Positions 9,904 through 17,873 of a DNA stretch of 64,000 nucleotides are shown here, piece after piece. The stretch covers positions 1 to 64,000 of the forward strand of contig NZ_JASZYG010000017.1 of assembly GCF_030317105.1 (NCBI RefSeq), given 5' to 3'. The notes under the pieces were generated by a model. The model was not told where the DNA came from and did not search any database. It saw only the letters and a list, made by a program, of their open reading frames with translations. Positions within the stretch are counted from its first letter, which is position 1. Each line of letters begins with the position of its first letter. The translations under genes were made by a program, and so were the position numbers. This stretch comes from Variovorax brevis. Its GTDB lineage: Bacteria > Pseudomonadota > Gammaproteobacteria > Burkholderiales > Burkholderiaceae_C.

Positions 9904-10276
9904 CTTAACGTGGAAGACACCCTGCCTCGGACGCACCAAACCCTAGCCTGATGCCGGCCAGGGCTGTCCGTCTGCGCGGTCGAAGTTCAGGTCGCGGCGG
10001 CGGGATGTGGCATAAATCCGTGCTTGCGGAGCATCTTGAGCCATCGCGGCGCATTGCGAGCCACGCTCAGCGCCTCGTAGTCCACGCTCTTAACGTGGAA
10101 GACACCCTGCCTCGGACGCACCAAACCCTAGCCTGATGCCGGCCAGGGCTGTCCGTCTGCGCGGTCGAAGTTCAGGTCGCGGCGGCGGGATGTGGCATAA
10201 ATCCGTGCTTGCGGAGCATCTTGAGCCATCGCGGCGCATTGCGAGCCACGCTCAGCGCCTCGTAGTCCACGCTCTT
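9904..10276. repeat. 185-bp tandem duplication of the IS110 terminus
   Basis: The sequence from 9904 is repeated from 10089 with a period of 185 bp. It covers the last ~35 codons of the IS110 transposase plus the downstream end of the element. Copy 1 breaks off inside transposase coding sequence and joins at CTTAACGTGG, which is also the boundary motif of copy 2. I saw no mismatch between the copies. Confidence 0.85.
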
Positions 10277-11508
10277 GTCTTGGTAGTGAGTGCCGCTGGC
10301 GAGCATGGCGTAGACGATCCGCAGCATCTTGTGCGCCAGGGCGATGACGGATTTCTTGTGCCCCTTGCGGATGTTCAATGCGTCGAACTTGGCCTTGAGC
10401 GCGCAGCGCGTTCGCGCCGCCGCCTGCGCAAACTCGCACAGCAGCCGACGCACCCAGGCATTGCCTTTGCGGATGCGCCCACTCTTGCGCTTGCCCGCAC
10501 TCTCGTTGTTGCCCGGACAGATACCCACCCAGGAGGCCAGCCTCTCGGCGCTGCCGAACATCTCCATGTCCGAGCCGATCTCCACCAGCAGCATCGCCGC
10601 CCCGATGCGGTCGATGCCCGGGATGGTTTGCAGCAAGTTCAGCTGCGCCGTCCACGGCTGCAGGCCTTGCAGCAGGTAGGCATCCATGCGCGCGATGCGC
10701 GCCTCAATCTGTTCAAGGTGCTGCATGATCTCGTCCAACACGAAGCAGTGCGCACCGCTCAGACATTCCGGACTCAGCGCCTCGAACAACTCCTCCCGGC
10801 TGGCCCGCAGTCGCCCCTTGCGGTCCAGGATCTCGTGCATGGGCTTGCCCTGGATCAGCAGCTTGACCATCGCCCGCGCAGACTGGCCGTGGATGTCTTG
10901 CACCAGCACGCTCAGGCGAACCCCAGCATCCACCAGCACCTTGTGCAAGCGGTTCTTCTCCGCCGCCAGCATGCCCACGAGCTTCTGGCGTTGGCGGGCC
11001 ACCAGGCGCAGTTGGCGCAACTCGGCACAGGGGATGAACGACGCGCGCAGCAGGCCCGAGCGTGCCAATGTGGCCAACCACTGCGCGTCGCACAGATCGG
11101 TCTTGCGACCCGGTACCGTTTTGACATGCCGGGCGTTGACGACCCAGGCGACGATGCCCACCTTCTCCAGCGCTGCGAACGGGCTCTTCCAGTACACGCC
11201 CGTGCTCTCCATGACCAGCACTTCTGGCGCCATCTCCAGCGCCCACTGCGCCAAGGCCCGGCGATCCCGCTTGAAGGCCCCGAACTCGGTCTTGCTGACC
11301 TGCGCTGTGCCGTCGTCCTGTTCAACGATGGCGCACGCGGTGATCTTGCCTTGGTGAACGTCCAGCGCGATCACGCGCTTGTGCATCGGGGTGAGATCCA
11401 TACTGGCCTCCTGCTGCGGTTTGAGTCACACTCGACAACGTGCGAGCCAGGGCAGGTGCCACCGACCAACGGCCTGCCGGGCAAGCCCGGCGGCTCTCTT
11501 TAACGTGG
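10090..11508 (-). mobile_element. IS110-family insertion sequence
   Basis: The element is bounded by the 9-bp motif TTAACGTGG at 10090 and again at 11500; IS110 elements lack terminal inverted repeats, so the exact ends are approximate. The transposase fills most of it. The ~100-bp leader upstream of the transposase (11402-11500) contains a perfect GC-rich stem, GCCGGGC/GCCCGGC (11476-11491), and is where IS110-group elements encode their guide (bridge) RNA. The whole unit reads on the minus strand. A partial extra copy of the 3' end lies immediately beside it. Confidence 0.7.
10172..11401 (-). CDS. IS110-family transposase (DEDD recombinase)
   Basis: A 409-residue protein of full length for the family. 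The N-terminal RuvC-like DEDD domain shows IALDVHQ, VMESTGVYW and KTDLCDAQWLA, which supply the acidic residues. A central coiled-coil follows. The C-terminal Tnp_20 domain has PGIDRIGAAMLL and LASWVGICPGNNESAGK, with the catalytic serine in the last motif. The ATG is at 11401. The protein should be active by sequence. The last 35 codons are duplicated downstream, outside the ORF. Confidence 0.9.
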   Translation of the reverse strand: MDLTPMHKRVIALDVHQGKITACAIVEQDDGTAQVSKTEFGAFKRDRRALAQWALEMAPEVLVMESTGVYWKSPFAALEKVGIVAWVVNARHVKTVPGRKTDLCDAQWLATLARSGLLRASFIPCAELRQLRLVARQRQKLVGMLAAEKNRLHKVLVDAGVRLSVLVQDIHGQSARAMVKLLIQGKPMHEILDRKGRLRASREELFEALSPECLSGAHCFVLDEIMQHLEQIEARIARMDAYLLQGLQPWTAQLNLLQTIPGIDRIGAAMLLVEIGSDMEMFGSAERLASWVGICPGNNESAGKRKSGRIRKGNAWVRRLLCEFAQAAARTRCALKAKFDALNIRKGHKKSVIALAHKMLRIVYAMLASGTHYQDKSVDYEALSVARNAPRWLKMLRKHGFMPHPAAAT

Positions 11509-11923
11509 GCTGTCAGGCATGAACCTCGCGTCATTGACGCCAAGCCACGCCCGCAGGCAATCAGGGGTACGAGTGGTCAGCAGCGGGTCAACTTAGCGAT
11601 CGCGGTTGGAGCCATCAAAAATTTGACCGACCTCTACCTGTTCTGGCCCGCACGCCTCACAGTGTCTTCCATCATCCGGGGTGCGCCTCGGATTCATCAA
11701 ACTTAGCGACCGGTTCCGGACGAGGATTGCTCTACCCCTCAACTTCCGTTCCTGGCCGCGAGTACCAGTTCGCGGCCGTGCCTGGCAGCTGACCTTCGGC
11801 GTGACCGCCCCGTCAGCCCAAACTCTATCGGCGAGTATGGTGAACTGGAAAGAGCATTGCGTGTCGCGCGGTAGAGGCGTCACCGGGCGAATACATAGGG
11901 CGTCATTGCCGGAGGCAAACTAT

Positions 11924-12001
11924 TACGCTAACGGCGCACGCATTACTTCTTAAACTCACTGGAGCCGGTGCTTGCCAAAATAGCGTCTCGCCGTTAGCGT
12001 A
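11924..12001. repeat. 13-bp perfect inverted repeat upstream of recombinase gene
   Basis: TACGCTAACGGCG (11924-11936) and its exact complement CGCCGTTAGCGTA (11989-12001) are separated by 52 bp. The right arm ends 6 bp before the ATG of the tyrosine recombinase, where a ribosome binding site would be. It may be the recombinase's own recombination or operator site. Elsewhere in 11509-12007 I see no supported gene. Confidence 0.6.
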
Positions 12002-12007
12002 TTCGCA

Positions 12008-13042
12008 ATGCCACCTCTCTCGCTCTCCCTTTTCGACGATGCCCCCACGGCCGAGCGCCACCGCCACGCTTTTGAGTGCTGGCTCGATGACCAGCGTGCG
12101 ACAGGGTCCTTGCGCCAACCCGCGTCCGTCCAGGTCTACCGGGACATGTGGGGTGCGTTCACGGCCTGGTGCCTCGGGCAGTCGCCAGTCGTCACCCTGG
12201 CATCGCTCGACCTGCGGGATCTGCAGGCCTTTCAAGCCGCGCGCTTTGGCCGCAAGAGTTTGGATCTTTCCCTTTCGCCGCGGCACGCTCTGAAGCTGGT
12301 GCGCCTGATCGATCGGGTCCTGCGCCACCACGCCGCAGACGCGAATGAGCCGCCGAACACGGCTGCCTTCGACTGGCTCGCATCACATCCCGAAGTGCGC
12401 TATGCGGAGTCCGCGAACGCCGACCCCCTGCCCGAGTTTCTGTCGGTGGCCGAAGCCAGGCAGCTGATCACCTTTGTGTCGAATGCGCGACCTCGCCCCG
12501 GCCTTTCCGCTGCGAAGAGAGACCGCCATGCCGCATTGAGCTGGCAGGAACTTCGCAATCGCACGGCGGTGGCGTTGCAACTGGGTGGAGGGTTGACGCC
12601 GGGGGACGTGCGCGCCCTGACATTGGCCTCGCCCGTTTCTCGCGGCGGCCGTTTGAAGGACAGGCCGTGGAAGGTCGTCGTGCCCGGCGATGGCAATTCG
12701 CTGGCCCGGGAGTCGCCGATCGCGCCTTGGGCTGGTGAGCTGCTTCAGCACTGGCTGCAGGTGCGTGCAAGTGCACGGATCGCCGGGGACTTCCTGTTTC
12801 CATCCACCCGGACTGGAAAGCCTTGGGGCAAGGAGTCACAGTACAAGTGTGCCAAGGCGGTGCTGGAAGATGCGGGCTTGGACAGCCGCGAAGGCGGTTC
12901 GTTCCGCCTGCGTCACACCTTTGCGCTGCGCCAGCTGCGCCGTGGCTTCGAGCCGCAAGAGGTGGCGCGCTGGCTGGGCGTGGAGCCGGAGGTGATGGAC
13001 AGGTACACGCGCATCGTGGCCACCCCTGTCGACGTCATTTAA
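12008..13042 (+). CDS. divergent tyrosine recombinase/integrase
   Basis: A 344-residue protein with an N-terminal SAM-like DNA-binding domain (~20-110) and a C-terminal tyrosine-recombinase fold. SFRLRHTFALRQLRRGFEPQ corresponds to box II and VARWLGVEPEVMDRYTRI carries the putative nucleophile Tyr. Several usual catalytic residues are altered: the first Arg position reads GGGLTPGDVRAL (Thr), box-II His is Phe, and the LGH motif is LGV. No Shine-Dalgarno is visible; the right arm of the 13-bp inverted repeat occupies that position. It may act on that repeat for cointegrate resolution or integration, or may be impaired. Confidence 0.75.
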   Translation: MPPLSLSLFDDAPTAERHRHAFECWLDDQRATGSLRQPASVQVYRDMWGAFTAWCLGQSPVVTLASLDLRDLQAFQAARFGRKSLDLSLSPRHALKLVRLIDRVLRHHAADANEPPNTAAFDWLASHPEVRYAESANADPLPEFLSVAEARQLITFVSNARPRPGLSAAKRDRHAALSWQELRNRTAVALQLGGGLTPGDVRALTLASPVSRGGRLKDRPWKVVVPGDGNSLARESPIAPWAGELLQHWLQVRASARIAGDFLFPSTRTGKPWGKESQYKCAKAVLEDAGLDSREGGSFRLRHTFALRQLRRGFEPQEVARWLGVEPEVMDRYTRIVATPVDVI

Positions 13043-13145
13043 GAAGAAGTTTTGCGTTGGGGTCGCCAGCTTCGCCAACTCCGGTGCTCTCGAGTTGACC
13101 CCCACGGACAAACGAACGACTGGACGACTTCGGATTGCAGCCTGT

Positions 13146-13676
13146 TCAGGCGGCGACGCGGTGGCGCGTGGTGCGTTCGTCCAGCTTTCCCTTGGGCTCG
13201 TCATCATCACCTGCCAAGCCAGTTCGCACAACATTCAGCATCTCGGCCAGATCGTCCATTGAGACATCGCTAATCAGGCCAAGTGCCACATCCTTCATCA
13301 GGCGCTCGATGGAAGCCATGCTCTTTGTGGCGATCAGAACCGGATCCATTCGAGGCGCCTTGCGCAGCATCTTCATTTCGTCGATGCGCACCTCGCTGCG
13401 GCTTTGGTCCATGCCATCCTTGTCGGTCCACCACGTCGTCCGCTGTCGACCTTCGACATACACCTCGCTGCCCTTCGTCAGGAACTCCATGGCAATCTCC
13501 GCGAGGCGGTCATAGCAAACGAGATGGTGCCATTCGGTATGCTCGATCAACTCGCCTGAGGCCTTGTCGGTCCAATACTCATTGGTGGCCAGGCTGAAAT
13601 TCGCATAGGTGCCCTTGCCGCTTTGACCCCCAACAGGATCACGGCCCAGCCGGCCGATCAGTTGAGTTCTATTCAT
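13146..13676 (-). CDS. ssb: single-stranded DNA-binding protein
   Basis: A 176-residue protein with the SSB OB-fold (~1-110): MNRTQLIGRLGRDPV, YANFSLATNEYW, TEWHHLVCYDRLAEIAMEFL and GSEVYVEGRQRTTWW. The C-terminal part is atypical: a ~65-residue helical extension (MKDVALGLISDVSMDDLAEM) and no acidic DDDIPF-type tip. I chose the ATG at 13676, with AAGGAG 7 nt upstream. It is the last gene of the virB operon, 75 bp after virB11. Plasmid SSBs coat incoming single-stranded DNA in recipients and can replace host SSB. Confidence 0.9.
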   Translation of the reverse strand: MNRTQLIGRLGRDPVGGQSGKGTYANFSLATNEYWTDKASGELIEHTEWHHLVCYDRLAEIAMEFLTKGSEVYVEGRQRTTWWTDKDGMDQSRSEVRIDEMKMLRKAPRMDPVLIATKSMASIERLMKDVALGLISDVSMDDLAEMLNVVRTGLAGDDDEPKGKLDERTTRHRVAA

Positions 13677-13750
13677 TGCTGTTCTCCTTCGCCGAATTGA
13701 GGGCCCAGTTACGCAGTCCTCACACTTGCGCTGATGAAGAGCTCCGCCTA

Positions 13751-14818
13751 TCAAACGACCGACAGCGCATACATCGGGTCGTAGTAGATCGCCGGAACGT
13801 GCCGGCCCAGTTCCCTGTCGAACACCAGCTGGACAACCACATGTACGAGCGTGTGCAGCAACCGCATGATTTCGTCGAGCGCCAGGCTGCGACCTTCGTC
13901 CGACGCCTTGATCAGCAATGCGATGCGGATGAAGGCTTCTTGCGACGAATTCGCGTGGACGGTCGTGATGCCACCCGGGTGGCCCGAGTTGAGGACGTTC
14001 TGGATGTAGTAGAAGGTCTCGTCGCCGCGCAGTTCGGCCAGCAGCACCCGGTTGGGGGTCTTGCGCATCACCGCTTGCAGCACCTGCTTGGCCGTCGCGC
14101 CGACGACGCGCTCGCCGGCGTGAGAGTCACGCCGGTAGAAAAGCGCCTGGGAGTTCGGATGGTGTGGCAGCGGCATCTCCGGCGTGTCCTCCACCGTGAT
14201 CAGTCGCTCCCAGTGCGGAATCAATTCGATCAATGCGCGAACGAACGAAGTCTTGCCGCTGCCCGTCGCGCCCGACACGATGAAGTTCTGATGCCTTTGC
14301 ACCGCGCGTTCGAGAAAGGCTGGCCATTCCCCGGCCTGCGCCAACTCCCACAGCTCGACGTGCACAGGCTCGAGCCGGGCGAGAAGCCTGTGGCGCTCGT
14401 CCGCAGAGATTGCTGGCGAATAGACGTGTCGGGTGCGCTGGAAATACCGCTGCGCCACGAAATGGCCGAGCTCGAAGGACTGGCTCGTGTGCTTGCGCAG
14501 GTTCAGATAGATCATGCCGCGCGGCGCGGTCGGCGGCATTGTCATCTCGATGCGCTCGCCGCCGGGCAAGTAGGCTGACAGGATCGGGTCCGCCTCATCG
14601 AAGGGCTTTTGCGAGATATTTGCCAAAAAGTTGCCCAAGGCTTGCAGGTATTCGAAGCTGACTGCGGGGGCCTCTGCGCGCTCCCACACGCCACCCTTCC
14701 ACAGCTGCACGGCGCCCGGCGCGTTCACCGCGATTTCGCCCACACAGGGATCGGCCAGCCAACCTTCGAAGGCGCGCAGATGGGCCAGGATCGAAACGTA
14801 CTTGTCAGGTGCACCCAT
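13751..14818 (-). CDS. virB11: VirB11 type IV secretion ATPase
   Basis: A 355-residue hexameric traffic ATPase. It shows Walker A GATGSGKTSF near residue 170, an Asp box (VEDTPEMPL), Walker B-like VLLAELRGDE and His box GGITTVHANSS. The N-terminal domain (~1-150) includes PFDEADPILSAYLPGGERIE, typical of the family. It energises pilus assembly and substrate transfer together with VirB4. It lies 9 bp after virB10 and length is normal. Equivalent to TrwD of R388. Confidence 0.95.
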   Translation of the reverse strand: MGAPDKYVSILAHLRAFEGWLADPCVGEIAVNAPGAVQLWKGGVWERAEAPAVSFEYLQALGNFLANISQKPFDEADPILSAYLPGGERIEMTMPPTAPRGMIYLNLRKHTSQSFELGHFVAQRYFQRTRHVYSPAISADERHRLLARLEPVHVELWELAQAGEWPAFLERAVQRHQNFIVSGATGSGKTSFVRALIELIPHWERLITVEDTPEMPLPHHPNSQALFYRRDSHAGERVVGATAKQVLQAVMRKTPNRVLLAELRGDETFYYIQNVLNSGHPGGITTVHANSSQEAFIRIALLIKASDEGRSLALDEIMRLLHTLVHVVVQLVFDRELGRHVPAIYYDPMYALSVV

Positions 14819-14827
14819 GGTAAGGCC

Positions 14828-16072
14828 TCAGTTGATCGCCCCGGCTGGGCGCAGTTCGTAGACCGTCGAGAAGTCCACGTCGCGGGCCACGAAAATCTTG
14901 ATGATTTCCCCCTGATTCTTGTAAAGGCTCGGCTTCAGCTGGCTGCCCTGCTTGAGCATTTCCTCGACGATCGAGTTCGTCGCGTTGTCCGTGTTGCTGA
15001 GCTGGGAGAGCATGCTCTGCGTTCCGATGTTGTACGTCGTGCCGTAAGGGCTCCTGCTGGCTCTCTGCGCGCGAGCATCGTCACGGGCGATGTAGATCTG
15101 CTTGGCGTCCTGGAGCAAGGAGAAGAAGATGGCCCCGGCAAAGCGTTCGACCCACTTGTTGTCGACGTACCCCGATGTGCCAGCCCGGCCGATCGCGTCG
15201 GTGCCGGGCGAATTGAGTTGGACCGACACGAAGTTTGGCGTCACGGCCCGCGACCAGAGCGTGAAGATCGTCTTTTGCCCCGCCTGCAAGCCTTGGGTGT
15301 ATTCGCCTTCCATGGTGGTGCCGGCCTCCATGAGCACGACCTTGCCGTCCATCGACATGACCGGGGCGCTCAGGATGCACTTCAGGAATCCAGGCTGATC
15401 TGTGAGGATGGCCGTCAGCAAGGTGCAATCTGGCAGCGTCCCCTTGGCAAGCGTCATCGATGGATTCCGGTTGACCGTTGCGCTGGTGCCCGGCGTGTTC
15501 GTGGCGCCAAGGGAACTGGTCAGTGCATTGGTGCCAGCCTGCGGCGTCGAGACGCCGGGCAGACCGACGTTTGCCACCGCCGCGCCGAGTTGCGCCGTGG
15601 CCGGCGCGTTCTGCTGCGCCCCTGCCAGATTGACAGCGCTCTTGCGGCGACGCTCACGAACGCGCTCTTCCTCCGACATGCCAGTCTGCCCGGCGGGCTG
15701 CGCGGCCTCGGTCTTCTTTTCCGGTTCGGGGCAATTCAGGCCAACGGGCAAGCGCAAACCGCCCGGGCACTCGACATAGGACGGCGAGGCTGGAACCGAA
15801 GTCGGCGGACCGAGCGCCAAGGGCACCTTGACCTCGGGCGCCGACAGCGGGCGCGTGTCGCTTGGCGGCTCCGTCCTGGACGGCGCCAGTGTTCCGAAGA
15901 GCCCGAAGTAGTTGTTTCTGCTCGCGATTCCGAACAGGATCAGCAACGCCGCCACGCTGGCGGTCGCAACCAGGATCAGTTTCTGGCCAGGTGCCACAGC
16001 GCGCTTGCGCTCGACCAGGCCCTCACGCTCCACCTCCGCCACGGGCGCTTCCTGCTTCTGTTCGAACATCAT
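14828..16072 (-). CDS. virB10: VirB10 core-complex protein
   Basis: A 414-residue inner-membrane protein that spans the envelope and joins VirB7/VirB9 in the T4SS core. There is a short cytoplasmic N-terminus, one membrane helix (LILVATASVAALLILFGIA, ~30-50), a Pro-rich periplasmic linker (~60-180), and the C-terminal TrbI-like beta-barrel with the antenna-projection region. The start overlaps the virB9 stop (TGATG); a GTG one codon earlier is possible. GGGAG lies ~5 nt upstream. Equivalent to TrwE. Confidence 0.95.
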   Translation of the reverse strand: MMFEQKQEAPVAEVEREGLVERKRAVAPGQKLILVATASVAALLILFGIASRNNYFGLFGTLAPSRTEPPSDTRPLSAPEVKVPLALGPPTSVPASPSYVECPGGLRLPVGLNCPEPEKKTEAAQPAGQTGMSEEERVRERRRKSAVNLAGAQQNAPATAQLGAAVANVGLPGVSTPQAGTNALTSSLGATNTPGTSATVNRNPSMTLAKGTLPDCTLLTAILTDQPGFLKCILSAPVMSMDGKVVLMEAGTTMEGEYTQGLQAGQKTIFTLWSRAVTPNFVSVQLNSPGTDAIGRAGTSGYVDNKWVERFAGAIFFSLLQDAKQIYIARDDARAQRASRSPYGTTYNIGTQSMLSQLSNTDNATNSIVEEMLKQGSQLKPSLYKNQGEIIKIFVARDVDFSTVYELRPAGAIN

Positions 16073-16902
16073 CACTCTCCCGGTTCACGGATGGCCCGCT
16101 GCACCTTGCCGCTTGCCGTCCCTGTTGGTGCCGACTGGATCGGCAGGGTCGGCGAACGGTTGGTGATGCCGGCAACGAGCGCGCCGCGGCGCAGGAGCAC
16201 GCGCGAGACAACGCGATGCAAGACCATGGTGTCGTCCTCGACGTGATAGTCGACCAGGGTCTCGGTGCCGTCTGGCTCGATGATGAAAGCTGCTGGCATC
16301 GGGTGGGCCGCCGAGAACAGCATGAAGGTCTGCCGGCCGTTGTCGTGCATGGAAAGGGGCTGCAGTTCCAGCGGCCCGACGATCCAGTAGTCGTAGTTCA
16401 AAGCACCCTCAATTGCCGACGCCTTGAGGTCCGCCTTCATCCGAATGCGCTCGGCCTCCTTCCTTGCAAGCGCGCGCGCTTCGGGGGTCGAAGCATCGCC
16501 CTCCGGGTACTGCAGGCGGACCCAGTAGGCGACGTTGCGGGCGGTCCTGCTCGTTGTCTTGAGCTGGAAAAGGTAGCTGCGCCGGTTTGTGAAGAGTGTC
16601 AGGTTGGTGTCGGCCTTGACGTCCTTGGGCTTGAGCACGAACAGGTTGCCGTTGATCGCCGCATGCCACGCATCGCGGTCGCCCATTGCAAAGTCCTTGA
16701 TCTCTTCGCTCTTGCTGAGCTCAATGGTGGTCACCACGCCTTCGGCCGCCGCGATCCGGATGACGTTGTCGCCTGTGTAGCGAACCGTCTGAATTCGAGC
16801 GTCGTTGGCTGAAGGGACGGTGCCAACCTCGGCATGGCCTACGGTTGCGCTTGCTGCAAGGGCAATGCGCATAACCCAGGACAAGGACCCCCGGGATTTC
16901 AT
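16072..16902 (-). CDS. virB9: VirB9 core-complex protein
   Basis: A 276-residue periplasmic/outer-membrane protein with an N-terminal signal peptide (LSWVMRIALAASATVGHAEV). The N-terminal domain carries TVRYTGDNVIRIAAAEGVVTT and KPKDVKADTNLTLFTNRR, the CagX/VirB9 pattern. The C-terminal VirB7-binding domain has AFIIEPDGTETLVDYHVEDD. The start overlaps the virB8 stop by 4 bp (ATGA), so translation is probably coupled. Equivalent to TrwF. Confidence 0.93.
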   Translation of the reverse strand: MKSRGSLSWVMRIALAASATVGHAEVGTVPSANDARIQTVRYTGDNVIRIAAAEGVVTTIELSKSEEIKDFAMGDRDAWHAAINGNLFVLKPKDVKADTNLTLFTNRRSYLFQLKTTSRTARNVAYWVRLQYPEGDASTPEARALARKEAERIRMKADLKASAIEGALNYDYWIVGPLELQPLSMHDNGRQTFMLFSAAHPMPAAFIIEPDGTETLVDYHVEDDTMVLHRVVSRVLLRRGALVAGITNRSPTLPIQSAPTGTASGKVQRAIREPGE

Positions 16903-17723
16903 CGCACCACTGCCTGCGGCACTCCGACATTGGCTGGAGTGATCGCCGTCGCCGGCACGGGGGTGGGTATAGGCGCGGGGATGGAATCCCCCTGCCCCGC
17001 TGAGCCCATTGCTGGGCTGCCCAGCACCTGCGGTACGCCCTCCTGGTCCCGCCGATAGTTCACGGCGCAGAACCCGAACGCATTGACGTGCAGGTCGCGG
17101 ATCTGAGACGGAACGTTGGCCTGCTCGTAGCGCACCGTGAGCGTCGAGATGTACTTGGTGCGCACCGGTGGCGCGACCCCGCGTGTCACGGTCTTGTCGA
17201 AGCGCACTTGCGCGACGCGCAGGTCGTCTTGGTCGGTCGGCAGGAACGTGATGCTCTGGATCTCGACGCGTTCCGAATCGGTCGGGCTCATGGTCTTCAC
17301 CGGTGACTGCGCATTGATCTCCGGGTTGAAGTAGCTTTCCCAGTCGGTGCGTACCGGCCCGCAAGACATCAGGTACGCCGTCTTGTAGTTCGCCTCGGCC
17401 TCGCCGCGTGTGAAGCCCTCGCGTGCGAGCACATAGCGCGCCACATCCGAGAGAATGATCTTCTGATCGCGGTCCCGTCCGATATTCACGATCTCGCCGG
17501 GCGCTTGCACGTCGTAGGCGCCGGTGGCGTTGTCGACGCGAATGATGGCCGGCACAAACTGCTTCAAAGGCAAGAGGACAGTCACGCTCAGCACGCAAAG
17601 CCCGCACAGGATGCCGCACGCCCAGGCGATCAGAGCGTTGCGTGATGCGCGCCGCTCGAGATCCAGACGCGATTGGGTGTCCCAATCAAGCGCCTTGGCG
17701 AAGTAGGTCTCCTTCCCGGTCAC
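16899..17723 (-). CDS. virB8: VirB8 inner-membrane assembly factor
   Basis: A 274-residue bitopic protein. It has a cytoplasmic N-terminus beginning YFAKALDWDTQ, a single membrane helix (ALIAWACGILCGLCVLSVTV, ~30-50), and a periplasmic NTF2-like domain with ESYFNPEINAQSPV and TVRYEQANVP. A Pro-rich tail extends the usual ~230-residue length. The start is GTG at 17723, overlapping the virB7 stop (GTGA), and no alternative ATG lies nearby. It nucleates T4SS assembly. Equivalent to TrwG. Confidence 0.93.
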   Translation of the reverse strand: MTGKETYFAKALDWDTQSRLDLERRASRNALIAWACGILCGLCVLSVTVLLPLKQFVPAIIRVDNATGAYDVQAPGEIVNIGRDRDQKIILSDVARYVLAREGFTRGEAEANYKTAYLMSCGPVRTDWESYFNPEINAQSPVKTMSPTDSERVEIQSITFLPTDQDDLRVAQVRFDKTVTRGVAPPVRTKYISTLTVRYEQANVPSQIRDLHVNAFGFCAVNYRRDQEGVPQVLGSPAMGSAGQGDSIPAPIPTPVPATAITPANVGVPQAVVR

Positions 17724-17863
17724 CTGGCTGCCGCCTTTGTGAGGTGGGAGGGATTGATGGGCCGCTCTTCGCCGGCGGGCCAGCCGGGTGGTGGTTTGGG
17801 GCCACTGCAGGCGACAACGGCAAACGCCAGCAAAGAGATCAAGGCTCGAAGCATTGAAGTCAT
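17720..17863 (-). CDS. virB7: VirB7-like lipoprotein
   Basis: A 47-residue lipoprotein too short for most gene callers. It has a signal sequence LRALISLLAFAVVAC with the lipobox VVAC and the acylated Cys near residue 18. The mature peptide has GPKPPPGWPAGEERPIN, the Pro-rich VirB9-interacting type. Position between virB6 and virB8 and the 4-bp overlap with virB8 support the call. VirB7 anchors VirB9 in the outer membrane. Equivalent to TrwH. Confidence 0.85.
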   Translation of the reverse strand: MTSMLRALISLLAFAVVACSGPKPPPGWPAGEERPINPSHLTKAAAR

Positions 17864-17873
17864 CACTCGCCCC

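Noticed and set aside
10136..11503. 455-residue open frame on the + strand opposite the IS110 transposase
   Set aside because: It is antisense to a clear DEDD transposase and its composition (Arg, His, Gln-rich) is typical of a GC-rich shadow frame.
14609..16246. 545-residue + strand frame across virB10/virB11
   Set aside because: It is antisense to two well-supported VirB genes and has no recognisable motif.
16072..17685. 537-residue frame that looks like a VirB8-VirB9 fusion
   Set aside because: Its N-terminal half is out of frame with VirB8. Real VirB8 is read in another frame and ends with ATGA overlapping the VirB9 start.
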